Source: Pseudocercospora fijiensis CIRAD86 (Eukaryota > Ascomycota > Dothideomycetes > Mycosphaerellales > Mycosphaerellaceae). From it: a stretch of 64,000 nt of DNA. This document shows, in pieces, positions 34,496-45,169 of this stretch. Numbering within the stretch: the stretch's first letter is position 1; each line of letters starts with the position of its first letter. The position numbers and the translations under genes were made by a program. The notes beneath the pieces were generated by a model. The model made no database searches and had not been told where the DNA came from. It saw only the letters and a list, made by a program, of their open reading frames with translations. The stretch lies in NCBI RefSeq assembly GCF_000340215.1, contig NW_006921533.1:3150273-3214272 (forward strand), given 5' to 3'.

Positions 34496-35166
34496 ATGCC
34501 ACCGAGAAATGATGGCAACATGGAACCACCGCCACTAGTGAGTCTTGCTTCTTTCTCTTCTGTAGCTGCACTGCAAGAACTAACAACAGCCAGAGCGCCG
34601 CCACTCGCGTGTTTGGCATCACCGAGCTCGCTGAGCAGATACTAAGCGATCTCTCGCCACGAGACCTGTTGATAGTCCAGCGTGTCTGTCCGAACATACG
34701 CTACACCGTGCAAGGATCCAGCGCGCTCAAGAAGCAGGCTTTTCTCAGTCCATCGAATGGCGCCGACCTGGAGCTACTCCCGGACGACCTCAGACCGCCG
34801 CACATTCGCTCTTTGTACATCTTTACCAGCGGCACCAGTTGGGCTGTCGACGCTCCTTATACCTCCTCCGTCAGCCTATACCTAGACCCAAAGTGCCAGA
34901 TTGGCTATGGGGAGGAATCCTGGCGCAAAATGCAGGTGTCTTCGCCCCCAGTCATTCGCGGTAAAATTTGGGTCCGGAATCGTCGTCGCAGAACTTACAG
35001 TGAAAGGGACCTGAGGAGTGCTCGTGGTGGTTTCACGTTGGGCGACCTCGCTCAGGCTGCAAATCGGCTGCGGCAGGGAAAGCATAAGTTGAAAATGATT
35101 TCGTTTTTCCTCCACACAGACATGAACGAAGCTCGGGACCCACTTCCTGAGTGCTGGGTTTACTGA
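34496..35166 (+). CDS. F-box protein
   Basis: Probable SCF ubiquitin-ligase adaptor. Model join(34496..34537, 34594..35166), 204 aa. The 56-nt intron has GTGAGT and a CTAAC branch, and its splice puts the second exon in the F-box frame. The F-box lies at about residues 19-50: VFGITELAEQILSDL then PRDLLIVQRVCPNIRYTV. The rest has no known repeats; a basic patch RNRRRRTYSERDLRSARGG is near residues 135-155. Paralogous to the gene at 19,840 (shared SWR.MQ.SSPPV block) and to the fragment at 33,758. Intact, with normal base use. Confidence 0.75.
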
Positions 35167-35776
35167 AGCGACGAGCCTTCCACTGAACGTATGATCGGCT
35201 CTGATTGCAAATGTCGTGGTATGGAGCATGGATTTCAAGCAGCAGCGACGCGGAGGACTTGATCACTACTCGACCGATCCCGGCGGAAGGTTTCAGAAGA
35301 AGCTATAGTTGGGAGATCGCAGTGCCAGTTGTGGCTTGGTGGAGTTGGGAGAGCGCGCAAGGCAGCGGGTGTTGCATTGCCCAGCAATCTACGCAGCCTC
35401 CATTGCATAATATCTTTCGTCTTGACCTTCTGCCTTTCTTTGGCGATTTTGATGACAAGGGAACTATATTTTGAGCCGTATTCGCTGAAAGAAAAGCCCC
35501 AACTTAGGCCAAATCACGGACGCTGCATCTCGCGTGACCCATGAAAGATATCCAGGCCTCCATGGCTTTCATTTCAGATTGGGCCCAGATCGCTGATGAT
35601 GGGAAGCTATCCGCTCATGATGACGAGAAGAGCCGCTGGATCGCGGGGAGGGGCGGAATAAACAGCAAGGAAGCGCGGTCTCTCAGCTAGCACCGGGTAT
35701 CATGTTTTGGTTGGGGACGGACATGCTATTTAAACGCTTGGAACGCTCTGCAACTCAAAGCACACGGTCCGATCCT
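35167..35776. other. Intergenic; no supported gene
   Basis: 3' flank of the F-box gene and of sdo1, which converge here. Only short open frames without domains. Confidence 0.5.
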
Positions 35777-36742
35777 CTAGTCCTCGTGAGTGACCGCGGT
35801 GTCCAGCACTTCTGCTCGCGCTTTGCCCTTCGTGTGTTCACTGATGAAAGCACTGAGCGTCTTGTACTCTCCAGGTACAACGAATCCTACGCACTCCCAC
35901 TCCGATCCAGCGGTGTCTTCGGTCTCCACCTGCTCCACGAAGCCCAATATCTTCTCCTTTACAGTGCACGTCTGCGGCTCCTCGCCCTCCTTTGCTGCTG
36001 GAGTCTTGACGCTCTGCTTGAGTATGCTTGTTGGACAAGTAATTCGCAGTCTCATTCTCGCTCGTGCCACGGGGATAGGCTGGTGAGCGATGAGAGCCTT
36101 GATGGCATCCAAAGCCTGGCTCTTAGCACTCCTAGTTGTCACCACACCGGTCCATTTCGGCTTAGGCTTTTCTTTCTCCTCTATCTCACCGTTCCTAGCA
36201 GGCGTACTCGAACCGCTCTCGGCAGGTGCACTCTGATCTCTGCTCTGACTCCTGTCTGCTCCACCTGCCGAACCCTTTGCAGGACCTCGCCCCGCATGCC
36301 CACCCTGAGATGATAGCTGGTCCAGTGACTTCTCGATCATGCCAGTGGTATAGACTCTCTTCGTCTTCGGATCCACCAGTCGTCCAGCCACAATTTCCAG
36401 CACTTCCTTGTGTACTCGCTCCAGTTCTTGCCCTCTCTCCTTCTCCCCGACCTGAATCTCACCCTTCTTCAATATTTCCAGTACCACCTCATCTCTCGTC
36501 ATACCAGGAAACGCTTTTTTCAGTTCATCGTTCGGTGCCACCTGACCTTTCGAAACGTTGAGAAAGACATTTGGAATCTGTAGCACATCGTCGAGATTTG
36601 TTTCAGTTCCGGATCGGAAGGCCGTGACAGTGTTCTTGTAACAGGCGACTTCAAAGCGCTTCTTGCCCTTTTTCATGCGCACAAGCGACACGTTTGTCAA
36701 CTTGATCTGGTTGGACGGCTGGTTTATTTGTGCGGATGGCAT
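35777..36742 (-). CDS. sdo1: Ribosome maturation protein SDO1 (SBDS homologue)
   Basis: Works with the GTPase Efl1 to release Tif6 (eIF6) from late pre-60S subunits in the cytoplasm, so that subunits can join. The 321-aa single-exon frame begins MPSAQINQPSNQIKLTNVSLVRMKKGKKRFEVACYKN, the conserved SBDS N-terminal (FYSH) domain, with LDDVLQIPNVFLNVSKGQ and a middle helical domain (VHKEVLEIVAGRLVDPKTKRVYTTGMIEKSL). The C-terminal domain (KSQALDAIKALIAHQPIPVARARMRLRI) is separated by a Gly/Ser/Arg-rich insert of about 45 residues (about 148-195, GGHAGRGPAKGSAGGADRSQ start) not present in yeast Sdo1 (about 250 aa). Such inserts occur in filamentous fungi. A TIR transposon begins about 250 bp upstream. 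Confidence 0.96.
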   Translation of the reverse strand: MPSAQINQPSNQIKLTNVSLVRMKKGKKRFEVACYKNTVTAFRSGTETNLDDVLQIPNVFLNVSKGQVAPNDELKKAFPGMTRDEVVLEILKKGEIQVGEKERGQELERVHKEVLEIVAGRLVDPKTKRVYTTGMIEKSLDQLSSQGGHAGRGPAKGSAGGADRSQSRDQSAPAESGSSTPARNGEIEEKEKPKPKWTGVVTTRSAKSQALDAIKALIAHQPIPVARARMRLRITCPTSILKQSVKTPAAKEGEEPQTCTVKEKILGFVEQVETEDTAGSEWECVGFVVPGEYKTLSAFISEHTKGKARAEVLDTAVTHED

Positions 36743-36994
36743 TTTGGCGGTATGGTTCTCTTGTCACTGCTGGGTGGGGGTTTGATGCCTTCGAAGAGGC
36801 TCCTCTGTGCGATGGATTTTTTCCCGAATATGGCAAGGCGATGAGCGGCTGAGTAGGTTTTCGTCGTTGTGTAGAGGTTGTGAAGCAAATCTGTGCTTGG
36901 GTTATGGAATAAATACTGTGAGCTCGGAAATTCGCAAGATGTGAGGACGTCGACTCAAGATGACGCAGAGTTTGGCGCCTCAGTAGGGAGGCCC

Positions 36995-37019
36995 ATACAT
37001 ACCAGATTGTCAATGGAGG
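36995..37019 (+). repeat. Left 25-bp TIR
   Basis: Matches the inverted sequence at 41,038-41,062 at 24 of 25 positions. Confidence 0.85.
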
Positions 37020-37299
37020 TTCTCACCGCCTCTACTAACCCACCTCTACGACCAACTTTCTATGTTTGCCCTCGCACTATACTCGCTATTGACTCGCAAA
37101 ATGCCTCTACGTATCGATCTCTCGCTATAGAGGGCTTAGATAACCTTATAGGTTAATAGCGGCACTATATAAGGCGAAATCCTATAGCACCTTATATAAG
37201 AGACTAGTTACTAGATAGCTCTTTCTACGCTTTGTCGGAGGCTTAAGGAATAGGGGGTTAATTATAGCTATTACGCTTACTATAACCGAGTTAATAATG

Positions 37300-38370
37300 T
37301 CGAGGTACTAAAGATCCGAGTCGTATATACCTTCTCCGCTTTACGCTTAACTAATAAAGAAGCGGTTAAAGTACTAAAGATAGATAGATTTAATATTAGC
37401 TAGCGGAGATATCAACGGATACGTTAAGAGCTTAGATTAAAGAAGGCATTATCGCGAGATAGATAGATAGAAGCAGAAGAGGAGATAGTAGAGGTCTTAT
37501 AGGAAGAGCTCGAGAAGTCTACGGTAGAGTCCTTCGGCCGACGGCACCTATATACCTATATTAGGTCTAAATATAATATTATTAGCAGAGATCGGCTATA
37601 TCGTATAGCTTACTTACTAAATCCTAAAGGGTTACGAGTCCGCCGCGAGCGGGCGCGAGAGCACTATAGAGCGATTGTTATACTAGGCCCTAGCTACGCA
37701 ATATTAATAGATGCTTACTATAAATTCGAGCATTAGGGGATATAGATCTACGTAGCTATTAATGTCCACTCGCGTTACATTATCTAGGTCTACGTAGGGA
37801 TTACTAGCCGTATAGCTATATCCGTACTCGCTTAATATATTATAACGATTAAGAATAGTAGTATAATACTACAGATTATCCAATTAGACTATAGGGCGGA
37901 AACGATTCTAGCCGCGGACGCTTACTATACGACTCGCCTTACGACTCGTAGTAACCTAGAACCGGAACTAGAACTAGAACCACTAGCTTTCGAAGACTGC
38001 TTTAAATACGGTACGAGCAAGATAAACTAGCGGATCGAGGTATAGTAGCGCTAGCAAGTACCCGTATTAAATAGCTAGAGGGGCTATTTTTACGAGTTGC
38101 TACGCGAGTTACTATACGATGCTGAATTGCTAGCCGATCGGATTGCCTTCCTTATAATCTATATACCAATTATGCGCTATAAAGTCCTCGAATTTGTTTA
38201 CCTCTAGAACAGCTATCGGATTAGGAAGCAGGCTAATCGACTATACGTCGTACTAGGTATTCCGTATATTCTATACTATTATCTAGAGCTAAGCGGGCAT
38301 TCTTATTAAGGTATTCCTATACCTGATAGCGTACTTAATAATATAGAGCAAGACCTTTAAGGATTCGGTA
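37300..38370 (+). pseudogene. Integrase-core (DDE) transposase relic
   Basis: The frame, with stops read through, follows the fungal 'integrase core domain' pattern: LIDAYYKFEH*GIQIYVAINVHSRYII (about 37,700-37,785; the usual IDGYDKL...IDAYSRYI), ISVLA*YI, LDYRAE (RSDKG-like, mutated), FKYGTSKIN*RIEV (about 38,000-38,045; usual GTSxxNxRIE), then DRIAFLIIYIPI and a C-terminal HNNHRIRxQ-like block (*NSYRIRKQANRL, about 38,205-38,240). The last acidic residue is the Glu of RIE. Heavily RIP-mutated, with no functional frame. Confidence 0.75.
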
Positions 38371-38867
38371 TATATTAGATTCTATAGTACTCGCTATAGA
38401 CTCGCTATAGACTCGCTAATAGACTCGCTAATTCCTAGATCTTAAAGCCTACCTACCCGAGGCTACGCTTACTTAGTGTTAGATAGTATTATAGACTCGC
38501 GGCTTCTCGTATCTAGTTAGTAGTAGCGAGAATAATAGCGATAGAGAGCGAGTTTACCGCTAGGTATACTTACTTCTTCGATAGCTAATTGCCGAGCATA
38601 TAGCTATAGGGTTAGGGCCTAAACTAATAGAGTTGGACAAGCTATTAGTAGCTCGTAATTGGACGTTAGGTAGGGCGAATACCGGGGCTAGATTGATTGA
38701 GTTTGTAAATAATATATACTAATCTAAAATAAGGGATTTGCGAGCCGGCCGCGAGCCGGCCGCGAGTCGCTTATTTCAGTTCTATTTCCTTCTTAATCTT
38801 TCAATTCCTATCTTGTTCTACCTCTATACTACTGCTATAGTTCTACCTTAGTTCTACTACTAACAAT

Positions 38868-39630
38868 GCCTGTCTAGGGTACCTTTTGTACTGTTACCGG
38901 CGCTAACTATGCAATACTATTAAAAGCATACGCATTCTGTAACCAATGTAGTCTTAAGAACCCTAATCTACTAACCGAGCGATTTGTACGCGAGCCGTTA
39001 GTAGCAGCCGCTACTACTGCCGCTACTACTGCGAGTTTAACTACGAGTATAGTACGAGGCTTTAATGCGTTCCCTTCTCTACCTAAGGCGGCGAATACTA
39101 TACGCAATGCTGCTATTTAGTAGTATAAGCCAACTTCTCGACTAAATGCTAGATCTCGGAGCCTCTCGCAACGTCTACTAATACCTATACAACTATTAAA
39201 GGAGCTAACAAAGGTATTATTTACCTGCCGCTATTCAGTTTTTAGCTAGCGAGTAGAGGTTTCTCGTAGGGGTAGAGTCGACCTATAGGAATATAATCCG
39301 CTAGTCCTATAGACTTCTATTACTAATATCTGGTCTAATAAAGACTTCGAAGAAGCTAACATATTACTTATAGACTAGGTTCTTAGTCGGATTAACGCTA
39401 AGGACCTACCGCAAGGTAGCGTCTATTAGGTCGACGACTATACGGACTACTTCTTCTATACTAATTTCGATAATAAGCGCTTGTTACTAGAGAAAGTCGC
39501 TTCTAAAGTACTCGGCCTAGGACTAGTTAAAGAGGCTCTTATACTCTTCAAATTACAAATAGGAGGGAAAGCAACAAAGCAGCTACTAATCTATTACCTT
39601 AAAATCTATATCTAACAATAGCGGAAGCTA
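38868..39630 (+). pseudogene. Second, unidentified frame of the 4.1-kb element
   Basis: Frame of about 250 codons from ATG 38,868 with RIP-type stops. Shows C..CSL near the start (AFCNQCSL), an Ala/Thr-rich stretch at about 39,000-39,050, and an acidic, Tyr-rich segment (VDDYTDYFFYTNFDNKRLL) near 39,430-39,490. I do not recognise the family. It follows the transposase on the same strand, so it may be an accessory protein of the element. Confidence 0.45.
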
Positions 39631-39879
39631 CAGCAATAAAGGTAACTAAAGCGGAAGCACCGGCTAAGTACTCCTACTACGAGTAGTAGCGCGAGTGCTA
39701 TAGCGAGTTAGGACGGGGTTGTTCTATCTATAGAGATTAAGTAAGAGAAGCTATAGAAAGAGAAGGTAATCGATACTAAAAAGCCGCCTAAGTTTATTAA
39801 CCTAAGCGGCGAGGACACCGCGAGGCTACCGCGAGTTACGCCTATTCTAAAAGAGTCGAGCGAAACTAAGGACTAGCAA

Positions 39880-40020
39880 GATAGTTAGCAAGATAGTTAG
39901 CAAGAAGGCTAGTAAGGCTAGCAAGGCTAGTAAGGTTAGTAAGGTTAGTAAGGTTAGTAAGATAGCTAGCAAGATAGCTAGTAAGATAGCTAGTAAGATA
40001 GCTAGCAAGATAGTTAGAGC
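39880..40020. repeat. Degenerate tandem repeat, 10-12-bp units
   Basis: AAGATAGYTAG/AAGGCTAGT-like units repeated about a dozen times at the end of an acidic/basic frame. Confidence 0.8.
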
Positions 40021-41037
40021 GGATAGAAGAGTTAGAAGCTAAAGCGTGCTTAGAAGCTAGTTAATCTATTGTCTATAGAGATACGATCGAAGAAGAAAGG
40101 AAATTGAAATGTAGACTCGCTATAGACTCGCTATAGACTCGCTCCTTAAATATTATCTACTAGTAGCTCGCGATCGCTATTTAGCTATAGCTCCTTCTAT
40201 ATCGTATATATATCCTTAGACTTAATAATAGCCTTATTCTTAAGCTATTTAAACTACGAGAGGCAATATCCTTCTAACTTATCGAACCTAGCTTCTAATG
40301 CCTTAATCTTTGCCTCTAGTTTAGTATTCTTTGCCTCTACGGCCTCGACTCGCGCCTATATCGCGGCTAGCTCGCTATTTCTATCGTCTTCTTTAACCTC
40401 TTCTATACTAGCCGTATAGCTAGACTTGCCCTTATACTTATAATAAGCGTAGATACGCTCGCCCTTAGCATTAAGTATACGATACTTAAAGTTATTAGAG
40501 CGTATATAGTAGTAGCATAGCGCTAGTACAAGCTTGCTAGAGTCCGTTTCTATAATAATTCTAGCAGCCTTATATTTCTATAGTCTATTTAATACCGCCT
40601 TCTTCTTATTCGGTATCGCTATCTAATCGAGTAGCTCTTGCTATATCTGCGCGCTATAGTACTAGAAATCGTAGGTATTTATAGTCGTAGGGCGTCGAAG
40701 TCTAGAGCGAGTTAGTAGCGAGTCTATAGCGATGCGCCTTGCGACTTACGATAAATATTCTCCTCCTCCTACTAGTAAGTACGCTACTAGTAAGTACGCT
40801 ACTAAAGTTGAAGCTAAAGCTACTAAAGCTACGCTAAGAATAAGGTCTCGCGGAATACTAGTTATAGCGGCTACTACTATCGGTATCGGTGTCGCTATCG
40901 GTATTGTCGATAGAAGAAGAATATTACGAGGCAAGGCGCGAAAGTGTAGCGAGTCTAAGTAAGGTTTATCGCGACAATAGGCATAGTAAGGTTAGTAAGG
41001 AAGGCGCAACAGGACAATAGACTGAAGTAAAGCTAAC

Positions 41038-41062
41038 CCTCCATTAACAATCTGGTATGTAT
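41038..41062 (-). repeat. Right 25-bp TIR
   Basis: Inverted partner of 36,995-37,019; the single difference is the RIP-type C to T. Confidence 0.85.
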
Positions 41063-41411
41063 AGAGCTCCGTCCCTCAGGCATGCATGCATTATCGATGA
41101 AGCAGGAACCGGAGCAGATAAGGTTGCAGCTATGACGGGTTGCTGGGGAGGCAGTCACGACGCCGCGCTTACGAGCTCTCTGTTTCACTTTCACACTCAA
41201 CCAACCCGGCTCTCTCTTGGTAAGTGTCTGCCTCTCTCTTCATCGCCCAATTCATCACTTCCATCGCTTACGGGGAGAAGGATTGCATACCACACATTGG
41301 CGGACCATTTCGCCGCAAACAGTACGTGCCCCAGCCACGCAACAGCCCACCCAACGCTGTGTAGAGCTGTCGCCTGATCATCGACGCACTCTAGGAACAG
41401 ACAGCATCAAC

Positions 41412-43112
41412 ATGAAGGTCGCAGCATCAGCGCTGCTTGTTGGCAGTGCCATTGCCGCTGTTCCGCAACAACAGCAACCACTCCAGGCTCAGGAAGCCAT
41501 CCAACATGCATACAAGCTTGCCGAAGACAAAGTCAGCTCGTGGTCGAAGCCGATGAAGAAGCTCCAGCACGAGCTTAAGCACCTCACCGATGAAGCCCGG
41601 CAGGTCTGGGACGAGGTCGCCACTCTCTTCCCTGAGGCCATGAGCCAAGCCTCGTTCTTCTCCTCGCCCAAGCCACACTCCCGCAAGCACGAGTCCGAGT
41701 GGGACTTCGTTACCAAGGGCAAGCATGTTGAAGACATGTTCTCCATCAATGCCCAGGGCGACAAGGAACGTGAGATCGATGGCCATCTTGAGGCATTCAA
41801 CCTGCGCACCAAGAAGGTTGACCCAAAGAGCTTGGGAGTGGATACCGTCAAGCAGTACTCTGGATACTTGGACAACGAGGAGGATGACAAGCATCTTTTC
41901 TACTGGTTCTTCGAATCACGCAACGACCCTAAGAATGACCCTGTGCTCCTCTGGTTGAACGGTGGCCCAGGCTGCTCGTCGCTCACTGGTCTCTTCATGG
42001 AGCTTGGGCCCTCTTTCATCGACAAAGATAGGAAACCAGTCTACAACCCAAGCAGCTGGAACGCCAACGCTTCTGTCATTTTCCTGGATCAGCCAGTCAA
42101 TGTTGGATACTCCTACTCTGGCGGCTCTGTCAGCAACACTATCGCTGCAGGCAAGGATGTCTACGCCCTCCTGACTCTCTTCTTCAAGCAGTTCCCAGAG
42201 TACGCCAAGCAGCCATTCCACATTTCTGGAGAGTCATATGCCGGCCACTACATTCCAGTGTTCGCATCTGAGATTTTATCGCACAAGAACCGCAACATCA
42301 ACCTGCAATCTGTCCTCATTGGTAACGGGCTCACTGATGGCCTTACCCAATACGAGTACTACCGCCCAATGGCTTGCGGTGATGGTGGATGGCCAGCTGT
42401 GCTTGACGAATCGACTTGTTCCAGCATGGATAACGCTCTTCCCCGCTGCCAGAGCCTGATCGAGAACTGCTACAACAGCGAATCGGTCTGGTCCTGTGTG
42501 CCGGCCAGCATTTACTGTAACAATGCACTCATTGGGCCATACCAGCGCACCGGCATGAACCCTTACGATGTCCGTGAGAAGTGCAAGGGAAGCAGCTTAT
42601 GCTACGAAGAGCTTGACTGGATCCAAGAGTACCTGAACAAGGATGACGTGATGAAGGCTTTGGGTGCTGAGGTCAGCAGCTACGACTCTTGCAACTTCGA
42701 TATCAACCGCAACTTCCTCTTCAATGGTGACTGGATGCAGCCATTCCACAGACTGGTTCCAGGTATTCTTAAAGAAATTCCAGTCCTTGTCTATGCTGGT
42801 GATGCTGACTTCATCTGCAATTGTAAGTTCACAGATTGATGTAGCATTGCAAACGAATACTAATTGATTATAGGGCTCGGCAACCTCGCCTGGACGACCG
42901 CCCTCGAGTGGCCAGGCCAGAAGGCCTACGCCAAGGCTCCTCTTGATGACCTCAAGCTTGCTGGCCACGGCGACAAGACTGGCTCAGTCAAGTCCGCCGG
43001 CAACTTTACCTTCATTCGCATTCACGCTGGCGGACACATGGTGCCATACAACCAGCCGGAGGCATCCCTCGACTTTGTCAACAGGTGGATCGGCGGCGAA
43101 TGGTGGGAGTGA
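41412..43112 (+). CDS. cpyA: Vacuolar carboxypeptidase Y
   Basis: Serine carboxypeptidase of family S10 that removes C-terminal residues from peptides in the vacuole. Model join(41412..42822, 42874..43112), 549 aa; the 51-nt intron (GTAAGT...TACTAAT...TAG) closes the frame as DADFICN|WLGN. Signal peptide about 1-17 ([17 protein letters not shown]), then a propeptide to about 120. Catalytic triad: Ser275 in [11 protein letters not shown], Asp466 in [15 protein letters not shown], His525 in [15 protein letters not shown]. The oxyanion/substrate motif [10 protein letters not shown] and several Cys for the family's disulfides are present. An in-frame Met upstream (41,217) is less likely, since the signal peptide begins at 41,412. 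Confidence 0.97.
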
Positions 43113-43413
43113 ATGTGATATCGGAAAGCCTGTGACGAATGCTTCAAAGATTTGTCGGAAAGAGCATGTTTGTCTCGGATGGCCTTAGATTGTGATGACG
43201 ATTAATGTCCATACTTATCTATCAAATTACCTATGTGACTATCAGCCCTGCATTTAAGCAGCGAATTCCCTCGGACATAATAATCCTCGTTGCCTCAAAC
43301 GGCTCCCAGCAGTATCGCCAGGAAAAGTCGCTACAACGAGAGCAGGGTTCTCATGCCCATCGATCGCCTCTTCTACTGCACATTTGAGGTGGTGGCAGAA
43401 TACGTTCTAGTGA
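43113..43413. other. Intergenic; no supported gene
   Basis: 3' flank of cpyA and 5' flank of the F-box gene. Nothing distinctive seen. Confidence 0.5.
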
Positions 43414-44904
43414 ATGCACTGTGCCCTAGTCATGGCTACTGGGCTGCTTCACATGCAAACAGCGCGTATGCAGGGATCAACTAGTGCGGCTTGGCTTGTC
43501 CTCAGCCTACTCCTTAACACTTTCGCTCCCGCTACAAACTCCATCATTACTGTCCAAGGCAAGACTCGACCGCGCACAGCACATAGCTACGATGGCGCTC
43601 AACAGCGCAAGCACCAAGAAAAACGCACTGCCCTGCTCGACCTTCCCGCAGATCTCCTACTTGAGATTTTCGATCAACTCGAGCTGCGCGAGGTTGACAG
43701 GCTTCGACTTGTATGCAAGAAAATAGACTCAGCAGTTGCCAACTACCAATTTTCGATATGGTGGCAATGCTCTATAACACATCCAACATGTATAGGTAAG
43801 ATCTATTCATTAGTAGCTGTCGAGACCTCTGCTTAGCGTTGCAATACTAATGTATGGCTACAACCCGCAGACAATCTGCTTCAATACATCCAGAACTGTC
43901 CGAAAGACAGGTTATCATGTATCGAGTTCACGCTGGGCTTCAACTACAAGCATGACGAAATCGAAATCGCGCCAAATCGAGACCAGAGCCTTGTCGACGC
44001 TCAAAATCAGCAGCTCACGGTGATCAAGCAAGGAGGACAGGACATCGTCGAATCCATCGACTATCAAAAGCTCCGCGCCTGTCTGGGGCATCTCAAACAT
44101 ACCTCCTGTGAGATCCTGATGGAGTTCGGGAATTGGTCACACATGTGGTCCGATGCCGAACAGCCAAAGGCCCTCGAGATCGCCCACGAGCTACTGTACA
44201 TCATCGTCTGCTCGAATCTCCCGCTCGTGAAGTTGAACATTCGCAATTTGCCTTACGATGAACAGACTCTGAATACCATCTCGCGCGGCTGCTTCAACCT
44301 GCAGGATGCCTTCAAGAACCTGCGCTGCATCGATTACAGCTTGGATCCATGGACTATCGACTGGGACCAAGACGATATCGAGAAAACTTTGCGTGACACA
44401 GCAGGTGTTTTGAAGGCTTTCGAAAGCGCCACCAACCTGGAAATGATGCGACTCGTATCGTTCAACCACAATGACATCGACATTGCGCCCATCACCGCTA
44501 AATTCCTGAGAGCGAACTCATCACCATCGCTTCGGTCACTGTTCTTGGAACAGGTTGAATGCAAAACCGCCGACCTGATTGCCGCGATTCGGAAATGCGC
44601 TGCGATAGTTCGCCAGCTGGGATTGGTGCGCGTTGATCTTGATCGCTCCGCAACTCGACTTCAGTTGCTTCAGACAATCCAAGACTGCCCCGTTCTCTGC
44701 CATTTGGTCATCTTCAGGGAACCCGTGCTTCCTCCGAACCAAGGTACATACCAAACCTTCCTGCTGGAGCACTACAAGGGCAACGGATCTCTTGGAGCCG
44801 CGGCCACTTGCCGGGGATATATCTATTGGGAAACAAATGAAGAGGTGCGGAAGATTGTGGACTTCAATATTGCAAATGCTCAAAAGCTGAGCGACCCACA
44901 TTGA
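43414..44904 (+). CDS. F-box protein, larger type
   Basis: Probable SCF ubiquitin-ligase adaptor. Model join(43414..43795, 43871..44904), 471 aa. The 75-nt intron has GTAAGA, a TACTAAT branch and CAG, and joins TCI|DNLLQYIQNC in frame. F-box at about residues 73-112: LLDLPADLLLEIFDQLELREVDRLRLVCKK. The C-terminal part has regularly spaced Leu/Cys segments (LRCIDYSLD, LEMMRLVSF, LRSLFLEQVE, VRQLGLVRVDLD), suggesting degenerate leucine-rich repeats. The start is uncertain: the first 70 residues include a hydrophobic segment (AAWLVLSLLLNTFA) and may be replaced by another start or 5' exon. Confidence 0.75.
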
Positions 44905-45169
44905 GAGATTTTGGAAGCATTGGATTGTATCGCGAGCTCATGACAAAGCGAATGAGGCAAAATATCCCCAGCCGATCGATCCTTCTTCTAACCGATTCAC
45001 GTCAGCTGAGGAGTCGGATGGCGATGGTGTGCCGCAGCCCAACGACATGGGTTCAGAGCTGCTCGCAACGGAATCAAGTCGCGCACATAGTCTTTGCAGC
45101 AAGACCGGGATCTGTAGCGTTAAACGGTGATAGGAACGGGCCATCGCTATATTTACATCTGCTCACTAC

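Larger units (their letters stand above)
36995..41062 (+). mobile_element. 4.1-kb TIR transposon with integrase-core transposase
   Basis: A 25-bp terminal repeat (36,995-37,019 and inverted at 41,038-41,062) differs at one base, a C/T change. It begins ATACATACCAGATTGT. Between the repeats is RIP-degraded DNA with an integrase-like frame and a second frame on the plus strand. The flanks are unmutated promoter DNA of sdo1 on the left and sequence upstream of cpyA on the right. An integrase-type DDE domain inside TIRs recalls Ginger-like elements; the target-site duplication could not be defined. Confidence 0.7.

Noticed and set aside
33978..34538. 186-codon frame upstream of the F-box gene
   Set aside because: It spans a 54-bp direct duplication and a CTT microsatellite; it looks like an open frame by chance.
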